From Pseudoscleropodium purum (taxonomy: Eukaryota > Streptophyta > Bryopsida > Hypnales > Brachytheciaceae), in NCBI GenBank assembly GCA_963969395.1, contig OZ017796.1:13952501-14016500 (forward strand): DNA of 64,000 bases, in the 5' to 3' direction. The translations under genes and the position numbers were made by a program. Under the pieces are notes generated by a model. The model searched no databases and was not told the origin of the DNA. It was given only the letters and a program-made list of their open reading frames with translations. Every line of letters begins with the position of its first letter. The stretch's first letter is position 1. Shown here one piece after another: positions 42,523 through 54,779 of this stretch.

Positions 42523-45367
42523 AATGGAAAATCATGTTTCCAATGACTTTTCCGTTCAAGTGCCAGTTTTACCAATTGATGTTTCACCTTGGGATGGCAT
42601 TCCTTATGCTTCTTGGAATACAAAATGCGTTACTCTTACAAATGATGATGGGATTGAGGTAACAAAAGGGATTTATCACAGTGTTGATGCGGACCTTGTC
42701 ATTGACATGGACGGGAAGCCGTTGGATGACGACTAAGTCGCAATTCAAATTGTAGAGTCTTTGTGCAAGGCTGAGTTTCCTTCCTCATGGATGTGGTCCA
42801 TGAGATCTTGGCACATTTCAAAGGTCTATCTAAGTGGTGCAAGCTTGTACAACCACAAACAAACATATATTTACAAGACTGATTTGAACACATCTAGGCA
42901 GCACCTTCGATGAGAGTTTGTTCATATGAATCCTCTTGAGAGACGAAAGAGCCAATCAACCTTCCGAAGAAGGAAGTCCTCATGACAGCACAAGCAATCA
43001 TGGAGGTGTCTTCAATAATTTGTTGCCGCTTGAATTGCCTTCAAGCATTTCCATACAATGAAATTCAAGCTATTTAGTCTCTTATTCACGTGGACGGTGG
43101 AGTATTTTGGTGTAATTCACCTCTACTTGACGTTCACAAGCAAATCCACCATCGTCCTAGTGGAAGAAAAGTGATCACCTAGGTAAAACATGATATTTGT
43201 CCCACTGCCTAGTAGACCATCCATGATGTCTCAAGGGTTACCTTCTGTAGGTACAAGGAGATGACTAAAGACAATAAGTAACTTGAGGAGCATAACAATT
43301 TAGGCTTGAAGAAACTGTGGATACACATATTACAAGCGACAGCCACCCTCCGAACACTATTGGAAAACTTAGCTGATCCAATGCCGTACAAGTCGAAGAC
43401 TCTTCAATCAAGGGAAAAAGTTCTGTCTATGGTCCTGCCATGTACATTTTAGTGGAGGGACAAGTTGTCTGAGATCAACAACACCAATTTGACCTTTCAA
43501 TTGCAACATATTTTTGCAAGCGGATTGAGTAGGATCCAACGTAATTCATTTCCAAAGTACACTCCAAAGGCTCATGGAGATAGTTTTTCTCGTTGTGGTG
43601 TGTATGACAAACTCAAAGCAACTTCGGAGCGCTTGCACTCCACATTCAAGGGCACAAGAAGTGTGGACTAAAAAAATAAAAGTTCACTTTGAACAACAGA
43701 GAGCGCATAGGGAGCTATATTACGCAAACTGTAGATTCTCTGAGAAGTATCCTCAAAAGGTTCTCACCATCATACACGACAAAATAGATCACTCAAAGAC
43801 AGCTTCTCTACATTTCTCTCACAAGAACAAAGCAAATGACTCTTTCATGAAGTTGTTGATTGCTATTACAGATATAATTGCTCATGGTCATAGAGACGTG
43901 CGATATGCGCACTATGGCTTGGACATCTTTCCAATAGACTCCAACCACACTGTGGGGTTTATTGCAAAATTGTTGAGAGATTTGGAGTCTGAACCAAAGG
44001 TTTTTTCACTTCAATTGTTTGATACGGAGGACATGATTCATCTATTGTTGAAAGCTATACTAGAGGCTCTAAGATTTGCATGGATTCCCTACTGAGTAGC
44101 CCCAAGAAGGGTGTTGAACCTCAACCCCTCCTTACAACATTGTTTCTTCAGCTAGACAATGTTGCTGGAAACAACAAGAACCATTGGGTTTTTGCATTTT
44201 GCTCCCTCCTTATATACAAAGCCATTTTCCGTGAGGTATTAATCAATTTTCTCATTGTTGGATACACTCATGAAGACATTGATGCTCTTTTTGGTCATTG
44301 GAGCAACAAGTTGAAGATGAATGACTATCCTACGCTTCCAAGGCTCATGAAGTCTTTTATGGATTGTGAAGTACAACTCATGATCCCTCATTTCATTGAA
44401 GAGGTTCCTAACTTCAAGCGATTTGTGGAAGGATACTTGCATACAAGTGATGATTCTCTAATGGGTCATTCTCAAGCTCAACAATTCAAATTTTACAATG
44501 ATTCCAACGGATGGCCCTTGATGTTGTACAAAATTCTTTGTATAAATGTTGATTGGTTGCCCTAGGAAGGGGGGAATTCGCTTGTAGAAGGAGACAACAA
44601 ATGGACACCCTAAAGTGCCAACGAGTAGTTCTAAATCTTTGGCTCTGCAGCTAATGCAGGGCTTCGATGAGGTTTGCAAAGGTTTAGACAAGTACATTGC
44701 ATTGTGGGGTGCAATGGCAAATCAAGAGTTATCTAGAGATTTCCGAAGGACGAATGAGACAATGAAGCAATATTGGAAGGGTGTGAGAACCGTTCTCAAT
44801 GAATCTCTTGTGAGGCATGAGGCATTGCGGGATGGATTTTGGCCTCATTCCATAGTCGCCAATGAGGTCAAGGATCAATTTCATGGTGATGGTACGATAT
44901 GTGAGGAGTTTGTGGAAGATGCACCCTTTGTGGGAAAAAAACGTGACTAACCAGCTCCTTCATTCAATGTTTACCATGATGTATATGCAAGTAACCTTCT
45001 TGTGGTGCGTCTTGCTGATGGCAACCTCCATTTATTTTGGCTTACTCAAGCACTTACGAACCCTAATCTAGATCTAGGGCATATTAATTCCATTTAGTTG
45101 CAATATTGGACTCCCACATCTTTTCAGCACATTGACGAGGACACATATTTAGGGTGGAACACCAAACAAGGGAATTCATGGTGTGAGGATAAGGCCATCT
45201 CTCCTAGCTGGATGCATATAGACTATATCATGACTACGTGGAAGTTGTGTGTTAGAGTAAGGACTTTGGATCCGAGAATCAAAATCTCGAAAGTTCAAAT
45301 TGCTATTATAAAGTCATCAGTAGAATCCTATATGCTTTGTAAAAGCATCAATGCAACTTCGGCGTGA
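42523..45367 (+). pseudogene. DUF7869-type transposase-like gene, decayed
   Basis: Coding starts after TTTTTCTTGCAG with ATG at 42524 (MENHVSNDFSVQVP). Frames change at least four times: ATG frame to about 42990, a second frame to about 43670 (LRTLLENLADPM, FPKYTPKAHGDSFSRCG), the first again to about 44090, the second again to 44565, then the first to 45367. The core carries IIHDKIDHSKTASLHF, RYAHYGLDIFPIDSNHTVG, LFLQLDNVAGNNKNHWVF and FLIVGYTHEDIDALFGHWS. The Asp in HDKID, the Asp in QLDN and the HEDID block are the family's conserved acidic positions, consistent with an RNase H-like DDE fold (inference). The tail reads LQYWTPTSFQ, TYLGWNTKQG and IKISKVQIAIIKSS. Stops include TAA, TAG and TGA. 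Its introns share the palindrome with the minus-strand pseudogene, which suggests one parent element. Confidence 0.75.
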
Positions 45368-48300
45368 AGTTGAATGCTTAGTCTATATGCGTACTTAGGA
45401 AGTTGTTAGAGCTTTTAGAAGTTTTTTAGTGTCCTTTTCAAGTAGACAAATTTTTTTTTTTAAATTTAAATTTATAGGAAAAAAATAGAAAAAAAATGAA
45501 AATGAAAATTACAAAAAAAAAGTGGGAATTAGAAATAGAATTAGTTAGCATATTTTTTTGTTTTTGAGGTTTGATTATTTTTTATATTATTTTGAAATTG
45601 GCCTACACTACACGTTGGGCCATTATTTATTGAGTTTGTTTTTTAATTATACTTTACCGTGCCTTTTTTTTACTTCTTCAATATTAAAGCTAATTACTTA
45701 TTATGAACGATAGTTCAAATTTGAATCTTAAGAGACTCCTTCAAATGTTATATAATATAAAAGAGCCATGTGAATCTATCAAAAGATCCAACGAGTAATG
45801 AAGTGTACTTTGTAATGAACCCATATAAAAAAAATGAGATATGGAGTGTGCAGTTAGTGAATAGTGTTAGTGCTACTTCAAAATTTAAGCAAAATTTACA
45901 ATTCTCTTGGCATACGGAAGTCTCAATTTATTGAAGTGTCTCAAATTAATGACCACTTTTCTATACTAAATTTAGGATCATGATTAAAATGAGACTCAAC
46001 ATTCTCTCATTTTAATGAATATGGCCTTAGAACAAACAAAATGAATATGTGGAAAATGAGCATGGGCAAAGTTTTCTATGACTTTATGAAGAGACATGGT
46101 TGAGATTAAGATGAAAATCATATGCCAGACCACATGAAGCCCCTTTATTGAAAGTAGGCTTAAGAAAGATCAATGAATCAATCCACGTCTTGCTTCTTGA
46201 TTTTTGAAAGTGTGGTAAAAAACATGCTTGCATGTATGTTAAATCTAAAATTTAAGTGTATTGTCAAGTCTTAGGACATCTTCATAGTCAAAGTCACCTA
46301 GAATTATTAAGTAGGGCACAATTTTTTTTATTGATTTCACTTCAAATGCTTATATATCTTGTAATTCATGTAGTTAAATTTCATGAAATTCTTGCCACAT
46401 ATTTTTATACAAATGTACTACAAAAATCTTACACCTAGATATTCCCTCCAAACCATTTTGGGGTTTTGATTCCTATAGGACTATTGTTTGTTAAAAGGAC
46501 AATTGAAATCTATGTAGGTTCCTACAAAGTTAATTTTGGTTGGATGTTTACAAATGTTTGACACAAGGTGTGAACATGTAGTCTTTTAGTAAGAATGTAA
46601 ATTTTTCTCCATCGGGTTTCCAAATCAAAAGTTATATTGCCTTGAACTTTTTTAGCAACCTAGACAGTTTGGGTATCTTTTGCTAAAATCCTTTTCAACT
46701 TTTGAAATTTGGCATGTATGTAACTTGTAAAATATGGAATAAAATTCAAATTCAAATTTCAAGTTCTCGATACCATTTTAAAGGGAGTCAAACTTTTTTA
46801 GTTATGTCAAGGTAGTTTTGAGGAAAAAAATTCTTGAAACTTCAAGCCCTATTATCTTGTAATTTTGTGAAGTCAATGTTCTAGAAATTTTTCCCTCGTA
46901 TTTCAAATTTTTGTCTCTAAATTTTCACCATTTGGATTTTAAATCGAAAAACATCTTCATTGCACAAGAAATAATAAAAAGATGACTATAGAATTTTCAA
47001 TTCATTTAACCTCCTTGAAACGCAAGGTGATTTAAAATAAGATGAATTTCACATTTGCCTTCTACAAATTTTCAGAAGTGAACCAAATATCATATACATA
47101 TGAATGGTGAAAGTCTTTATTTTTGTAGAGAAAAAATTGAACTATGAAAGACTTGAAGTTTGATGATTTTGTTTTGTAGGATTGAAAAACCATTTTTTTC
47201 TCACTTCAAATGTTCATATCTTTCAATCCACTCAATCAAATGGATTGAAATTTTTCTACACATTGTTACACATTTTTAATGCACTTTCATTTGGTTGAAA
47301 TTCAATATATAAAAAAATTAATTTTTAATTTTTGACAATGCATTAGAAATTGGCAGTTTTGACTTCTCAGTTTGCAGTCTAAAGCACCTTCCGTGATATA
47401 GAAGTTAATTGCTTCTAGAGACTTAGAAATGGAAAATTCAATGGTTTCCGACCAAAAAAACATTTGGTCTAGGGGAGTTGATCCATTTCCAACCACTTAA
47501 GCAATTACAGACATGTAGAGGGCAAATTTCCTAAGTGCAAAATTTTTCCGTTATATAAAAATAGATTTTTGGAAGGATTATATAATTTTCCAAATTTTCT
47601 TAATTTAAAATATAATTATTATGAATTTTTTAGCTAAACTGTACTATACGACCTATATTAGTCATATAGACTTTCCTATTTCCAATCATAGGGTGGTTGC
47701 AAATCAACCAAGGGTTGCTTGCAATATATAGAGCCTCACAACCAATCATCATGCGCCACTACAACTTTGGGAACCGTGCCACATTTTCACAAAAATAGAA
47801 CGACTATAGGTTGAAAATAGAGGGGTAATCAGAAATGGGTTGGCTCCTATATGAGGGATTAGCTAAGATTAAATTCTATTTTTTGTATTATATTATCAAA
47901 TTTTTGTATGAAATCAACATTTTTAATATTGAACTTAATGAGTTTGTTGTATTCAAAGGTAAAATGTGAAAAGAGGTGAGCTATTATTCAAGCAAAGCAT
48001 GTTCTAAAGTAGAAACAACTAATTGCAACACTTCAAATTCTCCAACACTAAAACTTTTCAAGAAGCAATTAATGAAATGCGAGGAGTTTTTTTAAACAAC
48101 AAATGAAAATTGAGACATTCTAATATTAAATAAAGTCTACCTTATGTTTTCAACTTTGAAATTTTCTTAAATATTATAAGGGCTTGGTTGCTCTTTGCAC
48201 TACCAATGAATTATAATGCTTCATTGAGGTTTTGGATCTTGTTTTCAACTCTAAAGATTTTGGTGACACTAATTTTTCATGTGGACATCAAAGCACTAAA

Positions 48301-49720
48301 AGCATAGCTGGTAGTATCAAATTTAGGAAATGACACAAACTTCTTTTTGTCAATGTAATTTAATATTGTATTGTCACTATTGAGGTAATATAAATTGTTG
48401 TCTTAGGCAAGATGCACATTGTAATGTTTGTAGTATATGCTATTGCAAGGAGACCACAAGTATGCAAGGTGACTAAAAATAATACAACAAAATTTAGAGT
48501 AGAAATCTACAAAAATAAATTTAATGTCAAAAAATTCTTGAAGAAAAAATTTATAGCAAAAAACATTCCAAAATAGCATTTTCAAAGAACTGGGCCCCCT
48601 TGATTACTAGAAACAAGAGCTACTAGATCAATAAAAGAAAGATTAGATCACATGTGGCAAGGCCAATCAACCACTATTATGACCTTCACTCCAAGGGTGT
48701 GCCTATAGTTACCACTTAGTAAGCAAGGGGGACCTTTTAAACCTTGCAAGAGATTAGAGAAGAGAAATGAGGAGTCTTAATGAAATGGAGTGTTATATTG
48801 CTTTGGTCATGAAGAACTAGATGGCATAATATACATTATTAAAATTTGGTAGAAACATGTATCCATGTGTTTAAAGAACTAAAGGGTCCAAGTTTTAAAT
48901 CAAAAGTTATGGCTCCTCAAAGTTGGCAGTATTGAAGCCACAAACCTTTGGTATGATACATGGAAGTAGAGGTTCACAAAGGATATTTTTGTCCAAATAG
49001 GGCATAGCACATATTATTGGAAAGCTAATGAGACAAGAATACTAAGGCTCACAAAAAGATTAGATATGAGCTAGAAGTTATGGATAAACAAAGGGGATAG
49101 AGTTCCACTAGAGAACTACTACTTCTAAGAGACTCAAACCTTTGGAAGGCCATAATTTGATTGATACGTGTTGCATTTGAGAAAGTGAGTAGTCCAAGGT
49201 AATTTAAAGAAATAGTAGATCATGAAAATAGACTTTACTTTGGATTTGGAGTCAAAAGCTAGAAGTTATCTCAATGGAGAAATTGGAAGGCCTTTAGACT
49301 CAATTTCGAGGCTTAGGTATAGAAATTAGGTGGTTTTCTAAAGAGGGAGTGTATCTTGAATGTCATGGAGACCTACTAAAGAGGAAGTTGTTGAATCCTA
49401 CATAGAATGCTATGAAAAATGATGGTCTCATTCCTTACTTCCAAATGGAGCTATAGTGAACTACAATGGCTATAGGTGGTGAGGTAATGGAACCTTACTG
49501 CGCCCTTCATGTTATTGTAGAGTGCTCCTAGTTAATCCTTAAGAGCAGTTGGATGGTGTTCCATTCCAGAGTAGGTCCCAATTAGTGAGTCTTGAAAACA
49601 TGTTGCTTGGATTTAAATGTAAGGTTTATGAAAATATAAAATCTTAAATAATTTTTTTCATATATAATTTTTTTTATTAAGGAATCCAACATGTATTGGA
49701 ATTTGGCAAATATATACTTT
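45368..49720. other. AT-rich spacer with weak coding-like traces
   Basis: No supportable gene or RNA. A stretch at about 48600-49560 is less AT-rich and gives short protein-like pieces in several frames (for example YYWKANETRI and LLLLRDSNLWKA). It could be a very old LINE 3' fragment, but I cannot assign it. Confidence 0.35.
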
Positions 49721-49725
49721 ATTAA

Positions 49726-50649
49726 ATCCTAAATGTCTTGGGCTATGTTTTCACCAAAAATACTCCAATACTGTCATTTCTAGTGCAAATACAAAATTTT
49801 AGGAAATTTTTTTTGGACACATATAGTTGTAAGATCTTATATTAAATTGGTTTGAGAAGATTTAGAATTTTTTTAGAAATATCTAGTGTGTAGATTGCAA
49901 AATATTAGCATTTGAAGTGACCAAAAAATTGGGGCCTTGCAAAAAATTGGACACCTGCACTTTACTAGGTCACATTTGCATGAAAAAATGTCCAAAATGG
50001 TGGTGCTTCTTTGGATTAATTATTCAAGGCAAGTTGGCTATATGCTTGAAAATGTTTTAGATCATTTAGAATTGTACAACATATAGGAAAAAAATAATAA
50101 ATCAAAAGAAGTAGAGAATGATTCAAAATACTAAATTGTTAAGAAGTTAGTTATGGAATTGAAAAATGCCAATTCCAATGGTTGTAATGTAGTATTAAAT
50201 AATTTACATCCTATGATATTATTATTTTCAAAAAATGTTGAAATTTGAGTAAAATAAAGGACTTCAAAGTTTGTTTTAAGAATAGAGAATCCATGACTAC
50301 CCGCAAACTAAAACTCCTCATAACTTTCATCTTGTAAGTCAAAATAGAATAATTTAAAGCTTTCTACATATATATATATAAATCTAAAAAATTTATTTCA
50401 AATTCTTATTTCTTAAAAAAAATACTTTTTAAAGAAATTTTTGGATTGCTTGTCAAGTAATGAAAATGACATATCAAACAATAACTTTTTAACTCTGTAG
50501 TCAAAAGTTATGAAAATTGTTGGCCCTTAAAGATACTCTTTGGGTACATGTTTTTGGAAAATTTAAAATAAAAAAAATAAAAATTCCATTTGTTGTGAGC
50601 TGCCCAAAATTCCTATGTTGCCCCAAAACGCAGTTTAGGCATTTAGGGG
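49726..50649 (+). mobile_element. TTAA-flanked piggyBac-like MITE, third copy
   Basis: Left TTAA at 49722-49725 and right TTGA (TTAA with one change) at 50650-50653 bound a 924-bp sequence that starts ATCCTAAATG and ends CATTTAGGGG. It aligns over most of its length with 28794-29705. The ends have drifted more than in the other copies, so it is probably older. Confidence 0.7.
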
Positions 50650-50813
50650 TTGAAAAGTTTTTTTTATATTTGAATATATTTTTTTAAATATGTAGATTTC
50701 TTTAGTGTCTTATGCTAACGTTAAAACCTTGAGGTCAAAAGTGTACCTTGGATGATTTAAGAAAAAACTCCATAATGTAACAAAATCCTATTCTTTTTGA
50801 AAGAATTGTTTGA

Positions 50814-52808
50814 CCTCTAAAGGCCCAACTATGTTTTTTGGTAGCATAGCAATTTTGGGTAGTTCACTATGAATGGAGTTTTTATTTTTTTACTTCAAAA
50901 TTTCACACAACATAGGGACAAGGTTTGACCATGTAGTCATAACTTTTGATTACATTGTTAAAAAGTTATTGTATAGTATGCAATTTGTTTTTCAACTCAA
51001 GCAACTTTGGCAACTTCGAAAAAATGACTTTTTACATAAATAAAAATTTGTAATTGATTCATACTCTCTCTCTCTCTCCTTCTCTCTCTAATCTAGGACA
51101 ATTTAAAAATATCATATTACAAGCAATTGCACCAAATACCAACCAATACAAAAAAGTAATTTATTATTTGTCTATGACAAACAATGGATTACTTCACAGA
51201 GAAGGTCTAAGCAAGTATTTAGTAATATTACTTGCAATAACATAACATAGAATGACATACTACCACAAGCAAAGGATTTATCAAAATGCAGTCCTGACAA
51301 ATGATGGGTCTGATGGTAACTAGACTTGATTTATGAAACTCACAATAGTCAAATACATGTAAATCATAAAGTCTGTGCATGGTAATTCAGGAGCGTCATT
51401 CTAATGAGACCCAAGATATATTAACTAGCTAATTGATTAGCTAGTTAAGTACCTGCACCATAGGGAGAAATGATCAACCACCGCCATCTTCAACACTAAT
51501 CAAAGCAAGCTTCTCCTTGGCCGTCCTTCCTATGTACTAGTGGGTTCGGGTGACTTACTACGAAAGCAAAACTCTGTGCAAACTAGTATGCGAATTAGTG
51601 TGCAAACTAGCAAAGGAGCATAGAAGCATCAGAACAGCATTGTCTTGCTTTAGTAGAGCTACAAGCTATAGCAAAGGTTCTTTTGGGGTATTGATATGGG
51701 TGAAAAGGTTAGAGAAAGATGAAGAGAGTGAACAGGATCTTCGTACTAATAGATCAATTTGGCTTGTGATTGTGAAATGGATAACAACTGGTTGTCGTGT
51801 TGAAGACACCTTGCATATGTCACGATTCTAACTAAGTGTTTGGATGGTGACATGGGTGTAGGTGAGGCACGGTCCCTCAATTGCTGACTTTTTATAGATT
51901 CAACAGCAGGAAGATGTTTTCAAATAAATATCATATTTCTTTGATCAATCAACTGTTTTGATTAAAAAAATTTGGATCTTGAGGTTTTCTAGACTAGACG
52001 GTTTGTTGTTGCCAATATTATGCAGACAATATTTGTTATTGAGATGGAATATATAAGTTCCATGAGATGATTGCTTGACAAGTACAGTCGATGAGACTTG
52101 GATGTTGTTCAAAAATGTATAGAAACTACCCTAACATGTTGATGAATCGTCTTCTTTCTCTCTCTATGTAAAGCTTAGAATCATTCCATTTTGATTAATG
52201 AGATAAAAGTTATGAGGAGTTTTAGTTTGCAAGTAGTTATAGAATCTTTACTCTAAATTATACTTTGCACTTCTTTATTTAATTTAATTTCCATATTTTT
52301 GGAAAAAAATAAAACCATAGGATAGTGGTTGTCTATTACCACATTACAACCATTGAAATTAGCATTTTTCAATTCTATAACTAAATTCTAAACAATTTAG
52401 TATTTTGAATCATTGCCTACTTTTTTTGACTTACTATTTTTTTAATATATGTTATACAATTTCAAATGATGTAAAATTTTTCAACCATATAGCTAGTTTG
52501 ACTTGAAGAATGAACCCAAAGAAGCACCATCATTTTGAACATTTTTTCATACAAATGTGACCTTGTAAAGTGCAACTACTTGGTTTTTTTTTACAGTCCC
52601 CAAAAGGATTTTTGTCAATTCAAATGCTATATCTTGCAATGTATATAGTGGAAATTTCTGAAATTTTTTCTACATCTTTTAAAACCAACAAAATACAAGA
52701 TCCTATGATTACATGTGCTTTAAAAAAAATTCTGAAATTTGAAACTTGTATAAGAAATGGCAATTTTAGAGTGTTTTTGGTGAAAACATAGTCAAGGAAC
52801 TCTAGGAA
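50814..52808 (-). mobile_element. TTAA-family MITE, reverse copy split by insertion
   Basis: The left flank TTGA (50810-50813) is followed by CCTCTAAAGG. The right end reads GTCAAGGAACTCTAGG near 52808. It aligns in reverse with 28794-29705 in two parts, about 50814-51055 and 52145-52808. The roughly 1.09 kb between them is unrelated and borders CT-rich microsatellite on both sides. Removing that insert leaves about 906 bp, as expected for the family. Confidence 0.65.
51056..52145. other. Unclassified insert inside TTAA element
   Basis: A CT microsatellite (51064-51090) marks the left border and TTTCTCTCTCTATG the right. The insert is less AT-rich than its host and contains a 28-bp perfect palindrome, TTAACTAGCTAAT-TG-ATTAGCTAGTTAA, at 51421-51448. 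The plus-strand frame at 51550-51831 shows no recognised motif. No inverted ends or target duplication are clear beyond the CT tracts. Confidence 0.4.
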
Positions 52809-54150
52809 ATAAACTCATTTTCTATGAATGGTGTTGGATATTCTTTCCTATTTTTGCTTTTGACTTTCCTACATAAGAAAATAAAAATCCACATAAGTTC
52901 ATGGTGTATTTTGGTAATTTATGTTCCTCATTGATTATCTAAAATTTAACCATCAAAATGTTCTTTTTTGAATTTGAATTCAACTAATGAAATAAATGTT
53001 ATCAAGTATAGTTTCTACTCTAATTTGAATTTTGGAAAATTCCTAAAATTGAAGATTTTATAACAATTTGAACTTCGGATGTGTAATCATGAATGAAATG
53101 TTAATCATCTAATTTTAGAATAAAATGGCAATAAAAATTTGCATGAGGACATTTCACATTGTGATATAAATCTAAGGGAAATTTTCAGTTTTTTGAGCAT
53201 ATACATGCATTTGATATGAATTTTTCCACTTTTTCTTCAGAAATTTAAAGTAATTTCAAATTTTGATAAAAAGAAATGTAAATTTTTACAACTATAAGAA
53301 GACATAAAATCACATTCATAGGCTTCTCCTCTTAAGGTTATATGTATATTACGGTAGTCATGGCAATTGTGAACTCATTATGGTAGACTTTGGAAGTGTA
53401 TGTTGACCAATAGGTGGAATTAAACTCTATTAATTATATATACAAAAATAACATAGATTTTGATTCTATTGTTGTACTCTTGCACCTGCATTCCACTTCT
53501 TTTTGTAAGTCCCATTAACTTAGTTGCTTCAAAAAAACTTTAGAAGATTTTTGACGTTGAAACAAGACTGCAGGTTCCCCAACCTTGAGAATGTTGGAAA
53601 TGCAGCCAACAATGCAATTTGATGCAGTCAAGACAATGCCACATCATTTCTAAAAAAATTAATTTTTTTCAACTTTTTTTTTCATTTTAAAGATTTAATT
53701 TTATTATTATTTTTTTGAAATTTTTTTTCTAACAATTGGTTGTTCCCTTTGCTATAGAGGAAGTGGGGAACAATGAGAGGAACATGCCTAAAATGGGTTG
53801 TTATTGCCCTCAAATCTCCCCTAATGCTTTCAATTCTCTCATTTGAATTAAATTTCAATCCAAATTTTTCTTGGTCTTGGTTTTAAAAATTTAATTGACC
53901 TCCAAAGCCTCCTTTTGGTACCTTCAAGAAACTTTTCAGTTGAAAAGATATTAAATTCTCTATTATTTTTGTCATGGCCTCAAAGATATTTCATTTTATT
54001 ATCGCTACATTCCATCATTTTCATTGTAGCTTCAATTTTAGTTCTTGCATCAAAATGCATCCTATGGGTAAGAAATGAATTCTACATTAGTCAGTACATA
54101 ACACCAAAACCACAATAGTCACTCCAAAAATTGGCTAAACTAGTTTTGAC
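52809..54150. other. AT-rich spacer, nothing recognised
   Basis: No gene, RNA or repeat boundary is supported here. Confidence 0.4.
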
Positions 54151-54155
54151 CTAAA

Positions 54156-54375
54156 CACTACAAGAAACCTATGTTTTAGGTGACATTTTTAAATTTTTTC
54201 ATATGGATTTTAGATAATATTAAGTGCAACAAATCCATGTTTTTATGTCAACAAAAAGTTCAACATAACATCAATGTTGATATAAAAACATGGGTTTGTT
54301 GCATTCAATGTCCCCTAAAATTTGTTTGAAAAAAAAATTTGAAAACATTACCTAAAACACAAGTTTCTTATAGTG
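54156..54375. mobile_element. Foldback CACTA MITE
   Basis: Starts CACTACAAGAAACC and ends GGTTTCTTGTAGTG-like (as read, AAGTTTCTTATAGTG). AAA flanks it on both sides (54153-54155, 54376-54378), the 3-bp duplication expected of CACTA elements. The arms pair across almost the whole 220 bp, including TGTTTTAGGTGACATTTT near the ends and AACAAATCCATGTTTTTAT near the centre. CACTACAAGAAA is the classic plant CACTA end. Transcription would give a long hairpin RNA. Confidence 0.8.
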
Positions 54376-54779
54376 AAAAGTCATCATTGGAACTAGAGCA
54401 TTGAGAAATTTTAATATTAATTTTAATATTAATTTTTTAAAAACTATTTATATTATTTTAAAAATATTATAATTGAACTATCCCACATTAATCAAGCCCT
54501 GCAGTTTGTTGCCCCCCTCCCAAAAAACAAAGGTTTTTCTGGAACATCTTCTTTCAAAGCACCAATTTGCTCATTTTCCATCCTACCGTATCTTGTCTAG
54601 TTCCAATGCTTATAGTAATATGTCTAGAATCGTTTAAGCATCTAACTTCTTTTATGAATAAATTCTTAGCAAAGGGAAAGATTTTTACTACATGATATTT
54701 TTTTCCACAGAGTCATGTATCCATATACAGGTCTTTTATACTTCATTATAAGAGAAAAAAGAGAGAATATATAATAAAT

